Of a stretch of 21,536 nt of DNA, positions 1-11,021 are shown one piece after another. The notes beneath the pieces were generated by a model. It was not told the origin of the DNA, searched no databases, and saw only the letters and a list, made by a program, of their open reading frames with translations. This DNA comes from Erysipelotrichia bacterium (GTDB lineage Bacteria > Bacillota_I > Bacilli_A > Erysipelotrichales > Erysipelotrichaceae), in NCBI GenBank assembly GCA_009916335.1, contig SAAR01000020.1:1-21536 (forward strand), read 5' to 3'. Numbering within the stretch: the first letter of the stretch is position 1; each line of letters begins with the position of its first letter. Position numbers and translations under genes: made by a program.

Positions 1-509
1 GTTTTATCATCTGCTTTTCCTTGTTCATTACGATGTAATGAAACGATTAAGCCTTTTACTTCCACATCTGCTTGTGCTTTAATAATAGGAAATGTTTCTT
101 CAATGGATTTACCAGAAGTGGTTACATCTTCAATAATGATGACACGATCTCCATCTTTTAATTTCGTTCCTAATAAAATCCCTGTATCACCATGATCTTT
201 GACTTCTTTACGATTAGAACAGTAACGAATTTCTTTACCATACAACTCTGAAATCGCCATTGTTGTGGCAACAGTTAAAGGAATTCCTTTATACGCAGGT
301 CCAAACAACACATCAAAATCTAAACCGTAGTTGTCATGGATTGCTTTTGCATAATATTCCCCTAGTTTTCTTAGCTGTGAACCACTTACATAGGCTCCAG
401 CATTCATAAAGAATGGTGATTTACGTCCACTTTTTAATGTGAAGTCCCCAAATTTAAGCACTTCACTTTCAACCATAAAGTCGATAAATTCTTGTTTATA
501 TTGTTCCAT
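1..509 (-). CDS. pyrE: Orotate phosphoribosyltransferase, C-terminus outside the window
   Basis: PyrE transfers phosphoribose from PRPP to orotate to make OMP, the fifth step of UMP synthesis, in the cytosol. Reading the minus strand from the ATG at 509 gives MEQYKQEFIDFMVESEVLKF, followed by LKSGRKSPFF, the typical orotate-binding N-terminus. The PRPP-binding loop reads VIIIEDVTTSGKS and is encoded near 115-155. About 169 codons are present and the frame is still open at base 1, so the C-terminal tail is missing from the window rather than mutated. The start is set by AAGGAG just upstream; the TAA of pyrF overlaps this Shine-Dalgarno (TAAGGAG). It is the last visible gene of the pyr operon and should follow PyrR control from the leader at about 9340-9445. 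I am very sure of the family. Confidence 0.95.
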   Translation of the reverse strand, partial: MEQYKQEFIDFMVESEVLKFGDFTLKSGRKSPFFMNAGAYVSGSQLRKLGEYYAKAIHDNYGLDFDVLFGPAYKGIPLTVATTMAISELYGKEIRYCSNRKEVKDHGDTGILLGTKLKDGDRVIIIEDVTTSGKSIEETFPIIKAQADVEVKGLIVSLHRNEQGKADDK

Positions 510-518
510 ATACACTCC

Positions 519-1213
519 TTATTGCATCATTGCTTCAATATCTAAATAGGTCTGTTGAGGATTAGCGCTTTTTGTAATACTTCTTCCTACCACAATATGA
601 TCACAACCTTCTGCTTTTGCAAAAGCTGGTGTTGCTACACGTTTTTGATCATCTTTTGTATCATCACTCAAACGAATTCCAGGTGTTACCGTTAAGAAAT
701 CATGTCCACAAGCTTCATGAATTGCTCTTGCTTCATGAACACTGCACACCACTCCATCAAGTCCTGCTTCCTTAGCGTTTTTTGCATATTTAATCACACA
801 ATCAAGTACTTCCCCTTCAATGCCTAATTCATGATTCATTGCTTCTTTTGATGTACTTGTTAACTGTGTTACACCAATACATAAAGGACGTTTTCCACTT
901 GTTGCCCCTTCGTTTAATCCTTCCACAGCTGCTTTCATCATCGCAATCCCACCAGCACAATGTAAATTAACAATGTCTACATCTAATTTCGCTAAGTTTT
1001 TCATTCCACCTTTTACAGTATTTGGAATGTCATGCAATTTTAAATCTAAGAAAATGTGATGTCCTAATGCACGCACTTCTTTCACAATATCTAATCCACA
1101 TGCATAGGTTAATTCTAAACCGATTTTCACATAAATTGGTTCATTAAATCCTTTTAAAAAATCCATTACTTCTTCTCTTGTTGAAAAATCTAACGCTACA
1201 ATTGTTTTATTCA

Positions 1214-1214
<1 letters not shown>
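519..1214 (-). CDS. pyrF: Orotidine-5'-phosphate decarboxylase
   Basis: PyrF decarboxylates OMP to UMP, the final step of de novo pyrimidine synthesis, in the cytosol. The 231-aa protein starts MNKTIVALDFSTREEV, the first beta strand of the OMPDC barrel. It has the catalytic signature LDLKLHDIPNTV around residues 57-68 with the Asp/Lys/Asp charge network, and a C-terminal phosphate-binding VVGRSIT. The length is normal for the short bacterial group. The start codon overlaps the pyrD stop (TAATG), and a GGAAGGAG ribosome site lies in the end of pyrD, so translation of the two genes is probably coupled. The stop is 9 bases from the pyrE start. Nothing looks damaged. Confidence 0.97.
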
Positions 1215-2865
<1,651 letters not shown>

Positions 2866-2866
2866 A

Positions 2867-5800
2867 TTAATTCTCCATTTCATTCATTGAAACAGCACTA
2901 AAGCTTTGTGCTTCAATGACTTTTAGAATCGCATCTGCTGTATCTAATGAAGTTAAACATGAAATTCCATTTTCAGCCGCAAAACGACGAATTAAGAAAC
3001 CATCTTTCGCTGCCCCTTTATCTTGCGACATAGTGTTGATGACATAGTTGACTTTCCCTTTGATGATTAAATCAATGACATTACATTCATCTTCATTCAC
3101 TTTGCTAACTTCTTCTACATGGACACCATTTTCTCTTAAAAATTTACAAGTACCACTAGTCGCATAAATACCATAACCAATGTCTTCAAAACGTTTCGCT
3201 AAAGGTAATGCTTCTTCTTTATTGCTATTAGCAATCGTCATTAATACACTACCATGTGTTGGCACTTTAATCCCACTAGCAATCATCGCTTTGTATAATG
3301 CTTTTTCAAGGGTTGCATCACCACCTAATGCTTCTCCTGTGGATTTCATTTCAGGTCCTAATGTTGTATCTACACTTCTTAACTTCGCAAAAGAGAAGAC
3401 AGGTGCTTTTACAAACACACGTTTCTTTTCAGGATACAATCCTTCATGGTAACCTTGTTCAATTAATGATTGCCCCATAATCGCTCTTGTTGCTAAATCT
3501 GCCATCGAAATACCTGTAATCTTCGATAAGAATGGGATCGTTCTACTACTACGAGGGTTTACCTCTAATACATACACATTATTTTGTTTATCTACGATAA
3601 ATTGGATATTGAATAAACCGATAAAATGGAATCCTTTTCCAATCCGAATCGTATAATCAACAATCGTATCTTTCACTTGTTGTGTTAATGTTTGTGTTGG
3701 ATATACAGAAATAGAGTCCCCAGAGTGTACCCCTGCTCTTTCAATATGTTCCATAATACCTGGAATAAACACTGTTTCACCATCACAAATGGCATCTATT
3801 TCTACTTCTTTACCAACAATATACTTATCGACTAGAATTGGTGAATCATGCGTAATTTCCTTAATTGCATTCTTCATATACTTTCTTAAATCTTCATCGT
3901 TATGGACAATTTCCATCGCACGTCCACCTAAAACATAAGAAGGTCTGACCAATACAGGATAGGTGATACGATTTGCAATGTCTAATGCTTCCTCTACTGT
4001 AAGTGCAGTTTCTCCCTTAGGCTGAGGAATATCTAATGTATGTAGCATTGCCTCAAACTCATAACGATCTTCTGCTTTATCAATATTTTCTAAACTAGTT
4101 CCTAAGATATTCACGCCATGCTCAACTAACTTATCTGCTAAGTTAATAGCAGTTTGTCCACCAAATTGCACAACCACACCCATTGGTTTTTCTAAGTCGA
4201 TGATGTGCATAACATCTTCACATGTCAATGGTTCAAAGTACAGCTTATCACTAATAGAGAAATCAGTAGATACCGTTTCTGGATTGTTATTAATAACAAT
4301 CGCTTCATAGCCTGCTTCTTTTAAAGTCATTACACAGTGTACCGTTGCATAATCAAACTCTACCCCTTGTCCAATACGAATCGGTCCAGAACCTAATACG
4401 ATTACCTTTTGTTTATCACTTCTGATACTTTCATTTTCCTGTAAGTAAGTAGAATAGAAGTAAGGAGTACTACTTTCAAACTCACCAGCACATGTATCTA
4501 CCATCTTATAGACAGGAATAATACCATTTACTTTACGCAAGTCATAAATGTCCTTTTCTTTTTGGTTCCATACACGAGCAATGTAAGAATCGGCGAATCC
4601 ATATTTTTTCACTTCTTTTAATACTTCAATATCATTCACATTTGCTTTTAATTTCTGTTCTAATTCATAAATATGTACTAATTTATCAATAAAGAATGGA
4701 TCAATGTTCGTAAACTCATGAATGGCTTTTGTTGAAACACCTAAACGAATTAACTTCATAATCGCATACAATCTTTCATCATCATGTTGACGAACTTTCT
4801 GCCATAATTCTTCTTCACTATCTGGCAAATCTTTTAATTCGATATGATCAACCTTCATTTCAATAGAACGAATGGCTTTTAATAAACTCTCTTCAAAGTT
4901 TCTACCTAGTGCCATCACTTCCCCAGTTGCTTTCATTTGTGTTCCTAAACGGCGATCAGCACTTTGGAATTTATCAAATGGGAAACGTGGTAATTTTGTT
5001 ACAATGTAGTCAATGCTTGGCTCAAAACATGCATAACTTGATTTTGTTACAGGATTAATAATTTCATCTAATGTTAATCCTAATGCTGTTTTAGCCGCTA
5101 ATTTAGCAATTGGATACCCTGTTGCTTTACTTGCTAAAGCACTACTTCTTGATACACGAGGATTTACCTCAATGACATAATATTCAAATGAATCTGGGTG
5201 TAAGGCTAATTGTACATTACAACCTCCACAGATTTTTAAAGCACGAATAATCTTTAATGATGAATTTCTAAGCATCTGATGCTCACGATCACTTAATGTT
5301 TGTGTCGGTGCAACAACAATACTATCTCCAGTATGGATTCCTACTGGATCCACATTTTCCATATTACATACCACAATGGCATTGTCATTGTTATCACGCA
5401 TAACTTCATATTCAATTTCTTTATAACCAGCAATACTTTTTTCAATTAAACATTGCGTAACTGGCGATAGTTTTAAACCATTTTTTGTAATATCCATTAA
5501 TTCTTCATCACATTGAGCGAAACCTCCACCAGTTCCTCCTAGTGTAAAGGCAGGACGGACAACAACTGGATACCCTATTTCTTTGGCAAATGCCAATGCT
5601 TCCTCAACCGTATGGACAATTGTACTCTCAGGAATCGGTTCACCAATTTCAAGCATTAATTCCTTAAACTTTTCTCTATCCTCTGCTTTTTCAATCGCTT
5701 CTAATTCTGTCCCTAAAATTTCAACACCATTTGCTTCTAAAACACCTGCATTCGCTAATTCTACCACAAGATTTAATCCTGTCTGTCCACCTAATGTTCC

Positions 5801-6061
5801 TAAAATAGCGTCTGGTCTTTCTTTATGAATAATGCGACTTGCAAACTCAACCGTTAATGGTTCAATATACACTCGATCTGCAACAGCTGTATCTGTCATA
5901 ATCGTTGCTGGATTAGAGTTGACTAATACGACTTCATAACCTTCTTCCCGTAGGGATTGACATGCCTGTGTTCCTGCATAATCAAATTCCGCAGCCTGTC
6001 CAATAATAATCGGTCCTGAACCAATCACCATAATTTTCTTAATATCTTGTCTTTTTGGCAT
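2867..6061 (-). CDS. carB: Carbamoyl-phosphate synthase, large subunit
   Basis: CarB makes carbamoyl phosphate from bicarbonate, ATP and ammonia channelled from CarA; it feeds PyrB here and possibly arginine synthesis. The 1064-aa length is normal. Two homologous ATP-grasp halves are visible: [20 protein letters not shown] near the N-terminus and [20 protein letters not shown] around residue 555. Each half is followed by an ATP-binding core ([14 protein letters not shown] and [14 protein letters not shown]) and an EVNPRxSRSS/SRTIP metal-site segment. The last roughly 130 residues form the allosteric MGS-like domain ([14 protein letters not shown]). AAGGAGG inside the last codons of carA is the ribosome site, implying coupling. 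The gene is co-transcribed with the pyr genes, so its supply is tied to the pyrimidine attenuator. Confidence 0.97.
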   Translation of the reverse strand: MPKRQDIKKIMVIGSGPIIIGQAAEFDYAGTQACQSLREEGYEVVLVNSNPATIMTDTAVADRVYIEPLTVEFASRIIHKERPDAILGTLGGQTGLNLVVELANAGVLEANGVEILGTELEAIEKAEDREKFKELMLEIGEPIPESTIVHTVEEALAFAKEIGYPVVVRPAFTLGGTGGGFAQCDEELMDITKNGLKLSPVTQCLIEKSIAGYKEIEYEVMRDNNDNAIVVCNMENVDPVGIHTGDSIVVAPTQTLSDREHQMLRNSSLKIIRALKICGGCNVQLALHPDSFEYYVIEVNPRVSRSSALASKATGYPIAKLAAKTALGLTLDEIINPVTKSSYACFEPSIDYIVTKLPRFPFDKFQSADRRLGTQMKATGEVMALGRNFEESLLKAIRSIEMKVDHIELKDLPDSEEELWQKVRQHDDERLYAIMKLIRLGVSTKAIHEFTNIDPFFIDKLVHIYELEQKLKANVNDIEVLKEVKKYGFADSYIARVWNQKEKDIYDLRKVNGIIPVYKMVDTCAGEFESSTPYFYSTYLQENESIRSDKQKVIVLGSGPIRIGQGVEFDYATVHCVMTLKEAGYEAIVINNNPETVSTDFSISDKLYFEPLTCEDVMHIIDLEKPMGVVVQFGGQTAINLADKLVEHGVNILGTSLENIDKAEDRYEFEAMLHTLDIPQPKGETALTVEEALDIANRITYPVLVRPSYVLGGRAMEIVHNDEDLRKYMKNAIKEITHDSPILVDKYIVGKEVEIDAICDGETVFIPGIMEHIERAGVHSGDSISVYPTQTLTQQVKDTIVDYTIRIGKGFHFIGLFNIQFIVDKQNNVYVLEVNPRSSRTIPFLSKITGISMADLATRAIMGQSLIEQGYHEGLYPEKKRVFVKAPVFSFAKLRSVDTTLGPEMKSTGEALGGDATLEKALYKAMIASGIKVPTHGSVLMTIANSNKEEALPLAKRFEDIGYGIYATSGTCKFLRENGVHVEEVSKVNEDECNVIDLIIKGKVNYVINTMSQDKGAAKDGFLIRRFAAENGISCLTSLDTADAILKVIEAQSFSAVSMNEMEN

Positions 6062-6063
6062 AA

Positions 6064-7149
6064 TTATTTACCCTCCTTGAAATCTTCAATCATTTTATAG
6101 AATTGATCGAATAAATAGTTTGCATCTTCTGGTCCTGAACTTGCTTCTGGGTGGTATTGCACAGAAAACAATGGATATGTTTCATGTTTTACCCCTTCCA
6201 CACTCTTATCATTTAAAGCACGATGTGTAACAACTAAACCTGTTCCTGCAAGTGATTCTTCTTCTACAGCATATGAATGGTTTTGTGATGTAATTTCTGT
6301 TTTTCCATTTGCTAGATTAATTACTGGGTGATTTCCTCCACGATGACCAAACTTCAATTTCATCGTATTCGCACCACATGCTAAACAGATTAATTGATGT
6401 CCTAAACAAATACCAAACATCGGTACTTTGCCCATTAATTTTTTAATTGTTTCAATGGCTTCTGGTACATCTTTTGGATCACCAGGACCATTGCTTAACA
6501 TAATTCCATCTGGGTGTAAAGCCATAATATCTTCAGCTGTTGTGTCATAAGGAACAACCGTAATATCCATGCGACGTAAATTTAATTCACGCACGATGCC
6601 ATTTTTTGCCCCAAAGTCCAATAAAACAATTTTATCGCCACGATTAGGAATTTGGAATGCTTTCTTAGTGGAAACGCATTCTACTTGATTGTTTGGCATT
6701 TTATAATCTTGTAGCATCTTAATTAATGCTTCTGTATCTGCACCCTCATCTGCCATAATGGCTTTCATCGTACCTGTTTTACGAATGATTTTGGTTAGCA
6801 TTCGTGTATCAATATCAGCGATACCAGGAATATTCTTTAATGTTAAAAAATCATTTAATGTCATTTCACTACGCCAATTACATGGTTTCTCACAATACTC
6901 TCCTACGACAAAACCAAAGACAGCAGGATCAATACTTTCAAAATCATCACGATTGATTCCATAATTACCAATCATTGGATAAGTCATCATTACGATTTGT
7001 GAACAATAAGATAAATCGCTTAGTACTTCTTGGTAGCCCATCATACTTGTATTGAATACAATTTCACCAACCTGAAAGTGATCTCCACCAAAGCCAATAC
7101 CTTCAAATACATGTCCATCTTCAAGGACTAACAGTCTTTTTCTATTCAT
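6064..7149 (-). CDS. carA: Carbamoyl-phosphate synthase, small (glutaminase) subunit
   Basis: CarA hydrolyses glutamine and passes ammonia to CarB. The 361-aa protein has the CarA-specific N-terminal domain ([32 protein letters not shown]). A class I glutamine amidotransferase domain follows, with the nucleophile in [10 protein letters not shown], the oxyanion segment SNGPGDP, and the His/Glu pair in [12 protein letters not shown]. All three catalytic residues are present. The start at 7149 overlaps the pyrC stop as TAATG, and AAAGGAG lies in the end of pyrC. The carB start follows the stop after only 2 bases. The family assignment is secure; the operon location suggests it is the pyrimidine-regulated copy. 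Confidence 0.97.
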   Translation of the reverse strand: MNRKRLLVLEDGHVFEGIGFGGDHFQVGEIVFNTSMMGYQEVLSDLSYCSQIVMMTYPMIGNYGINRDDFESIDPAVFGFVVGEYCEKPCNWRSEMTLNDFLTLKNIPGIADIDTRMLTKIIRKTGTMKAIMADEGADTEALIKMLQDYKMPNNQVECVSTKKAFQIPNRGDKIVLLDFGAKNGIVRELNLRRMDITVVPYDTTAEDIMALHPDGIMLSNGPGDPKDVPEAIETIKKLMGKVPMFGICLGHQLICLACGANTMKLKFGHRGGNHPVINLANGKTEITSQNHSYAVEEESLAGTGLVVTHRALNDKSVEGVKHETYPLFSVQYHPEASSGPEDANYLFDQFYKMIEDFKEGK

Positions 7150-8429
7150 TATGCTTTTTCTCCTTTATTTTCACAATATACAATTTTTCCATTTACCATA
7201 CTCATAATCGCAAATCCCTGACATGCGACTTGATGGAATGGTGTGTTTTTTCCCATAGATACAAATTGATCTTTATCAATTAATTTTACTTCATCACTTA
7301 ATACCACAATATCTGCATCATAACCCTCTGCTAATTTTCCTTTGTTAGTAAAGTGGAAACGTTTTGCTGGTTTTGTCGCAATAACATCTTGAAACTGTTC
7401 TAAAGTCATTCGTTTCTTCTTCACAAAGTTTGTATAAATCAAAGGAATACTTGTTTCTAATGCGACAATTCCAAATGGTGCTTTGTCCATTGCATTATTT
7501 TTTTCTTCCTCACTATGTGGAGCGTGATCATTTGCGATAAAATCAATCGTTCCATCTAGCAATCCTTCTATCAATGCGGCTCGATCTTCATTTGCACGAA
7601 GAGGTGGATTCATCTTATGATTCGTTGTTTCTACATCATTTTCACTAAGCAATAAGTGATGCGTTGTAACTTCTCCACTCACATCAGCCCCTAGTTGCTT
7701 ATATTTTCTTAATAAATCAACACTTTCTTTTGCACTCATATGACAAATATGATATTTCGCACCAGTTTCTAACGCTAACTTTAAATCTCTTTCAATCTGT
7801 TTATATTCACATTCACTAGGAATACCAATCCAACCTTTGATTTTGTTTTGTTTTCCTTCATGGACACAAGCTCTTGGTTTACGATAATGCATATCCTCAG
7901 TATGAGCAACAATCATCACATCGTTTTCTTTCGCTTTTTTCATCGCTTCTAGCATCATATCTACTTGTTGTACACCAACGCCATCATCAGAAAAAGCGTA
8001 GATACCTAATTGTTTTAATGCTTTCATATCCACGATTTCATGTCCTGCCTCTTGCTTAGTAATACAAGCATAAGGAATGACATTGACGAAAGCATCTTGT
8101 TTGATTTTTGCTAAATACTGTTTCATCGTTTCCACATTGTCTGGATAAGGAATAACATTAGGCATCGCCATAATCGTTGTATACCCACCATGTGCCGCTG
8201 CCATGCTCCCTGTTTTAATCGTTTCTTTATGTGTATAACCAGGCTCCCTTAAATGTGCATGTACATCAATTCCACCAGCTATCACTAATTGTTCTTGTGC
8301 ATCGTATGTATCACAATCTACTGCAATCAAATCAGCAATCCGCACAATTTTACCATCTTCAATTAAAATATCGACAATCTTTGTTTCATTCTCTTTTTCA
8401 ATCACTCTTGCATTTTTAATTAGGTACAT
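7149..8429 (-). CDS. pyrC: Dihydroorotase (class I)
   Basis: PyrC cyclises carbamoyl-aspartate to dihydroorotate. The amidohydrolase barrel shows the metal-binding DVHAHLREPG motif near the N-terminus, later metal histidines in VAHTED and HICHMSAKES, and the catalytic-Asp loop NDHAPHSEEEK. It looks like the active Bacillus-type class I enzyme and not an inactive pseudo-dihydroorotase. The open frame extends to 8453, but that start lies inside pyrB without a ribosome site. AGGAGG, 8 bases before the ATG at 8429, gives MYLIKNARVI (426 aa, the usual length). The UAG stop of pyrB is part of this ribosome site (UAGGAGG). The stop overlaps carA. Confidence 0.96.
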   Translation of the reverse strand: MYLIKNARVIEKENETKIVDILIEDGKIVRIADLIAVDCDTYDAQEQLVIAGGIDVHAHLREPGYTHKETIKTGSMAAAHGGYTTIMAMPNVIPYPDNVETMKQYLAKIKQDAFVNVIPYACITKQEAGHEIVDMKALKQLGIYAFSDDGVGVQQVDMMLEAMKKAKENDVMIVAHTEDMHYRKPRACVHEGKQNKIKGWIGIPSECEYKQIERDLKLALETGAKYHICHMSAKESVDLLRKYKQLGADVSGEVTTHHLLLSENDVETTNHKMNPPLRANEDRAALIEGLLDGTIDFIANDHAPHSEEEKNNAMDKAPFGIVALETSIPLIYTNFVKKKRMTLEQFQDVIATKPAKRFHFTNKGKLAEGYDADIVVLSDEVKLIDKDQFVSMGKNTPFHQVACQGFAIMSMVNGKIVYCENKGEKA

Positions 8430-8439
8430 TATTTTCCTC

Positions 8440-9324
8440 CTAAAATGATTCATTGAATACTTTTTTAATCATCGCTTTTCTAACTAGTACACCATTTTCC
8501 ATCTGTTTGAAAATTCTGGATTTAGGATGTTCTACTAAATCACTTGCAATTTCAACACCACGATTCACTGGTGCTGGGTGCATAATAATAGCATGCTTTT
8601 TCATTCTTGCAACACGTTCATGCGTTAATCCATACTTTGCTAAATATTCATCAGTTGTCATATTCATTGCCTTACTATGACGCTCATGCTGAATACGAAG
8701 CATCATTACTGCATCAGCCCATTCAATTGCTTCATCAAGTGGCATATATAGATCTTTACGATCAATCCAAAACTCAGGTCCACTAAAACGTACTTCTCCA
8801 CCTAAGCGTTTCATTGTATCCACATTAGAATTAGCAACTCGAGAATGGTTAATATCCCCAACAATGACTAACTTAATATCTTTAAATGTTTTAAACTCCT
8901 GATAAATCGTAAGCATATCCAATAAACATTGACTAGGGTGATTTTCACAACCATCACCTGCATTAATAATAGAAATATTAATCCCTTCTAATTCCTTGAA
9001 GTATTGATCTTCACGATGACGAATGACCACTCCTTCATAACCGATCATCTCAAAGGTTTTCACTGTATCATATAATGTTTCCCCTTTTTTTGTAGAACTT
9101 GCTTCTGCCATAAAATCCACAACTTTACAACCTAATTGATGCTCTGCACTCGCAAAGGAATAATGTGTTCTTGTACTTGGCTCAAAAAAAAGATTCGCAA
9201 TTAATCGAGGTTTTGATAATTGCCAATCTTTATGAGAACAGGAAAACGACATTGCATCATCTAAGATGCCCATGATTTCATCTATGGATAAATAATTCAT
9301 TGTAAGTATACTGTTTTGATTCAT
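8440..9324 (-). CDS. pyrB: Aspartate carbamoyltransferase, catalytic subunit
   Basis: PyrB condenses carbamoyl phosphate with aspartate. It is the committed step and the first gene of the operon. At 294 aa it is slightly short but within the range of Bacillus-type unregulated catalytic trimers. The carbamoyl-phosphate loop FFEPSTRTHYSF, the HPSQCLLD segment and the C-terminal HPAPVNRGVEI motif are all present; the last distinguishes it from ornithine carbamoyltransferase. No pyrI regulatory subunit gene follows, which fits transcriptional rather than allosteric control. AGGAGG (9332-9338) sits 7 bases before the ATG at 9324, immediately downstream of the attenuator terminator, so read-through decides expression of all eight genes. 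Confidence 0.96.
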   Translation of the reverse strand: MNQNSILTMNYLSIDEIMGILDDAMSFSCSHKDWQLSKPRLIANLFFEPSTRTHYSFASAEHQLGCKVVDFMAEASSTKKGETLYDTVKTFEMIGYEGVVIRHREDQYFKELEGINISIINAGDGCENHPSQCLLDMLTIYQEFKTFKDIKLVIVGDINHSRVANSNVDTMKRLGGEVRFSGPEFWIDRKDLYMPLDEAIEWADAVMMLRIQHERHSKAMNMTTDEYLAKYGLTHERVARMKKHAIIMHPAPVNRGVEIASDLVEHPKSRIFKQMENGVLVRKAMIKKVFNESF

Positions 9325-9346
9325 TGAACAATCCTCCTATTTTTAT

Positions 9347-9379
9347 AAAAAAAGGTCCATGCATACGCAAAAGGACCTT
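9347..9379 (-). terminator. Attenuator terminator in the pyr leader
   Basis: On the minus strand a 7-bp stem AAGGTCC/GGACCTT (9373-9379 with 9352-9358) encloses a 14-base loop and runs into TTTTTTT (9347-9353). It lies between the pyr promoter and the pyrB ribosome site, where an attenuator must lie. The 5' arm is also the pairing target of an upstream antiterminator strand at 9432-9439. Confidence 0.9.
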
Positions 9380-9402
9380 GTAAATGGTAGTTTTGTATCT
9401 CA

Positions 9403-9439
9403 CCTTCATAACCTCTCTGGATTATTTTAAAGGACCTTT
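9403..9439 (-). promoter_or_regulatory. PyrR-binding stem-loop and antiterminator arm
   Basis: The minus-strand transcript contains TCCAGAGAGG (9412-9421), the conserved PyrR recognition loop sequence of Bacillus pyr leaders. It is framed by an upper stem AUAA(U)CC/GGUUAU and a lower stem CCUU/AAGG (9430-9433 with 9403-9406), with an internal bulge between them. Just upstream, AAAGGUCC (9432-9439) can pair with GGUCCUUU of the terminator 5' arm (9370-9377) with one U-U mismatch, forming an antiterminator. In the known mechanism, UMP-bound PyrR stabilises the binding stem-loop, which blocks the antiterminator and lets the terminator form. The structure is read from sequence; the mechanism is from the family. 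No pyrR gene is in this window. Confidence 0.9.
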
Positions 9440-9452
9440 TTTTACTATTAAT

Positions 9453-9481
9453 ATGATACCAAGATTCATCAAAAATTTCAA
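9453..9481 (-). promoter_or_regulatory. Promoter of the pyr operon
   Basis: The minus strand has TTGAAA (9476-9481), a 17-bp spacer, and TATCAT (9453-9458). Each hexamer is close to the sigma-A consensus and the spacing is ideal. Predicted start of transcription is near 9446, giving a leader of about 120 nt that exactly contains the PyrR element and terminator. Confidence 0.7.
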
Positions 9482-9484
9482 CAG

Positions 9485-9684
9485 AAATTTATACCATTTT
9501 CAAGTCCCTTATTTTCTCTTTTTAACACTTAAAAATAAATACCATTTTAAGCAACACATCATTCATTGATTAAAATTTATATGAACTGCAAGAAAAAAAT
9601 TTGTTCATCACACAATACAATGATTGAAAATGCCGCATTTGCGTATATATACATTAAAACAGGTTAAAAATAGCACTATTACAA
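9485..9684. other. Intergenic region between divergent pyr and methyltransferase promoters
   Basis: This gene-free stretch is very AT-rich and separates the minus-strand pyr promoter from the plus-strand methyltransferase promoter. An in-frame upstream extension of the methyltransferase frame begins at 9624, but it precedes the best promoter and is probably untranslated. Apart from the palindrome GTATATATAC (9643-9652, described under findings) I see no RNA gene, repeat or conserved small frame. Confidence 0.5.
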
Positions 9685-9713
9685 TTGTATATACAGAAAA
9701 AATAAAGTATAAT
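9685..9713 (+). promoter_or_regulatory. Probable promoter of the methyltransferase gene
   Basis: TTGTAT (9685-9690), 17 bp, then a perfect TATAAT (9708-9713). Transcription would start near 9720, only about 9 bases before the ATG at 9729, giving an unusually short leader. The palindromes TACAATTGTA (9680-9689) and TGTATATACA (9686-9695) overlap the -35 region and are candidate operator sequence. Confidence 0.6.
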
Positions 9714-9728
9714 GAATTTGGTGATAAG

Positions 9729-10979
9729 ATGAAAGATCTAACAAATTTGTGCAATGAAAAATATAAAATATTAGAATACCTTGAATTAAAAGAAGAATAT
9801 ATAAATGGAAAGCTTTTTACAAAAGCCTCTCAAGAAGAAATTGCCTCTAAAATGCAGATGAGTAAACATACGGTTGCTCGATATATTAAGGAATTAATTC
9901 AAGATCATTATTTATTGCCCATAGATCAAAAGGGTAAATATAAAATCACAAAAGAAGGACATTATGCTTTAGATATTCTAGGAAAGGATAAACGACTTCT
10001 TAAAGCTTCTCAATTTAAATGTGCCTCTTTTTTTGCAGGTGTTGGAGGTATTGATTTAGGATTTAAAAATATAGGATTTGAAACCATATATGCTAATGAA
10101 TTTGATAAGAATGCTATTCAAACCTATGAATATAATTATGATTTAAAAGTAGATCACAGAGATATTCATGAAGTTGTTAATGATTTGAATAACCACATTG
10201 ACCCTTTCAAACAAAAAAAAATCAATATATTATTAGCAGGATTTCCCTGTCAGGCATTCTCTATTGCTGGTTATCGTGAAGGGTTTGAAGATAAAAAAGG
10301 GCGAGGTGGATTGTTTTTTGAAGTGATGAAAATTATTCGCCAGATGAAGCCAGAAGTCGTATTTTTAGAAAATGTAAAAAATCTTGTTAGTCATGATCAT
10401 GGGAAAACATATAAAATCATCAAAGAAGCATTAAAATCGGAACGTTATTATATTAAGGAATTAGTCATGAATTCAATGTTTTATGGTAATGTTCCACAAA
10501 ATCGTGAAAGAATATATATTGTAGCTTTTAAAGATAAAAAAAAGAGAGAGCAGTTTCATTTCCCTTATCCTATAGAATTGGAAAAGAAGCTAAGTGATGT
10601 AATTGATTTTAAGCACAAAGTTGATGAACGATATTATTACACAGAAAAATTCAAACATTTTGATGAAATAAAAGATAAAATCACTAGTCAAAATACAGTT
10701 TATCAATGGCGTAGAGTATACGTTCGTGAAAATAAAAATAACGTATGTCCTACATTAACCGCAAATATGGGTACAGGAGGACATAACGTTCCTTTAATTC
10801 TAACTGATTATGGAATAAGAAAACTAACCCCTCACGAATGTTTTGCACTACAAGGGTTTAATGATGATTATAAACTTCCTCCTTATTTAGCAATCTCTCA
10901 TTTATATAAGCAAGCAGGTAATTCTGTTTCTGTATCAGTTATTGAAAGAATTGCGAAAGAAATATTAAAAGTTCTTTAA
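9729..10979 (+). CDS. DNA (cytosine-5) methyltransferase with N-terminal helix-turn-helix
   Basis: This enzyme transfers methyl from S-adenosylmethionine to C5 of cytosine at a specific site, probably protecting DNA from the neighbouring endonuclease. From the ATG at 9729 (416 aa) residues 34-57 form a helix-turn-helix (SQEEIASKMQMSKHTVARY) followed by a wing-like KYKITKEGHYAL. The methylase starts near residue 98: SAM loop FAGVGGIDLGF (about 102-112), catalytic GFPCQAFSIAG with Cys174, ENVKNL (214-219), QNRERIYIV (257-265), a target-recognition region with CPTLTANMGTGGHN, then RKLTPHECFALQGF and terminal GNSVSV. All key motifs are intact. An in-frame ATG at 9624 exists, but a strong promoter lies between it and 9729, and GGTGAT precedes 9729. 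The HTH may allow autoregulation, as known for M.SsoII and M.EcoRII. Recognition sequence cannot be deduced here. Confidence 0.93.
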   Translation: MKDLTNLCNEKYKILEYLELKEEYINGKLFTKASQEEIASKMQMSKHTVARYIKELIQDHYLLPIDQKGKYKITKEGHYALDILGKDKRLLKASQFKCASFFAGVGGIDLGFKNIGFETIYANEFDKNAIQTYEYNYDLKVDHRDIHEVVNDLNNHIDPFKQKKINILLAGFPCQAFSIAGYREGFEDKKGRGGLFFEVMKIIRQMKPEVVFLENVKNLVSHDHGKTYKIIKEALKSERYYIKELVMNSMFYGNVPQNRERIYIVAFKDKKKREQFHFPYPIELEKKLSDVIDFKHKVDERYYYTEKFKHFDEIKDKITSQNTVYQWRRVYVRENKNNVCPTLTANMGTGGHNVPLILTDYGIRKLTPHECFALQGFNDDYKLPPYLAISHLYKQAGNSVSVSVIERIAKEILKVL

Positions 10980-10985
10980 TTCTTT

Positions 10986-11021
10986 AAAGTAGAATCCTCT
11001 TCATGATGAGGATTCTACTTT
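10986..11021. terminator. Shared bidirectional terminator of the restriction-modification pair
   Basis: A perfect 14-bp inverted repeat AAAGTAGAATCCTC (10986-10999) and GAGGATTCTACTTT (11008-11021) with an 8-base loop. It lies 6 bases after the methyltransferase stop and contains the TAG stop of the convergent endonuclease gene (11015-11017) within its stem. T-rich sequence follows on the plus strand (CTACTTTTCATTAT); the minus-strand exit is CTTTAAAG. Confidence 0.85.

Noticed and set aside
9384..9569. 61-codon plus-strand frame across the pyr leader.
   Set aside because: It has no ribosome site and lies over the well-supported PyrR leader of the opposite strand.
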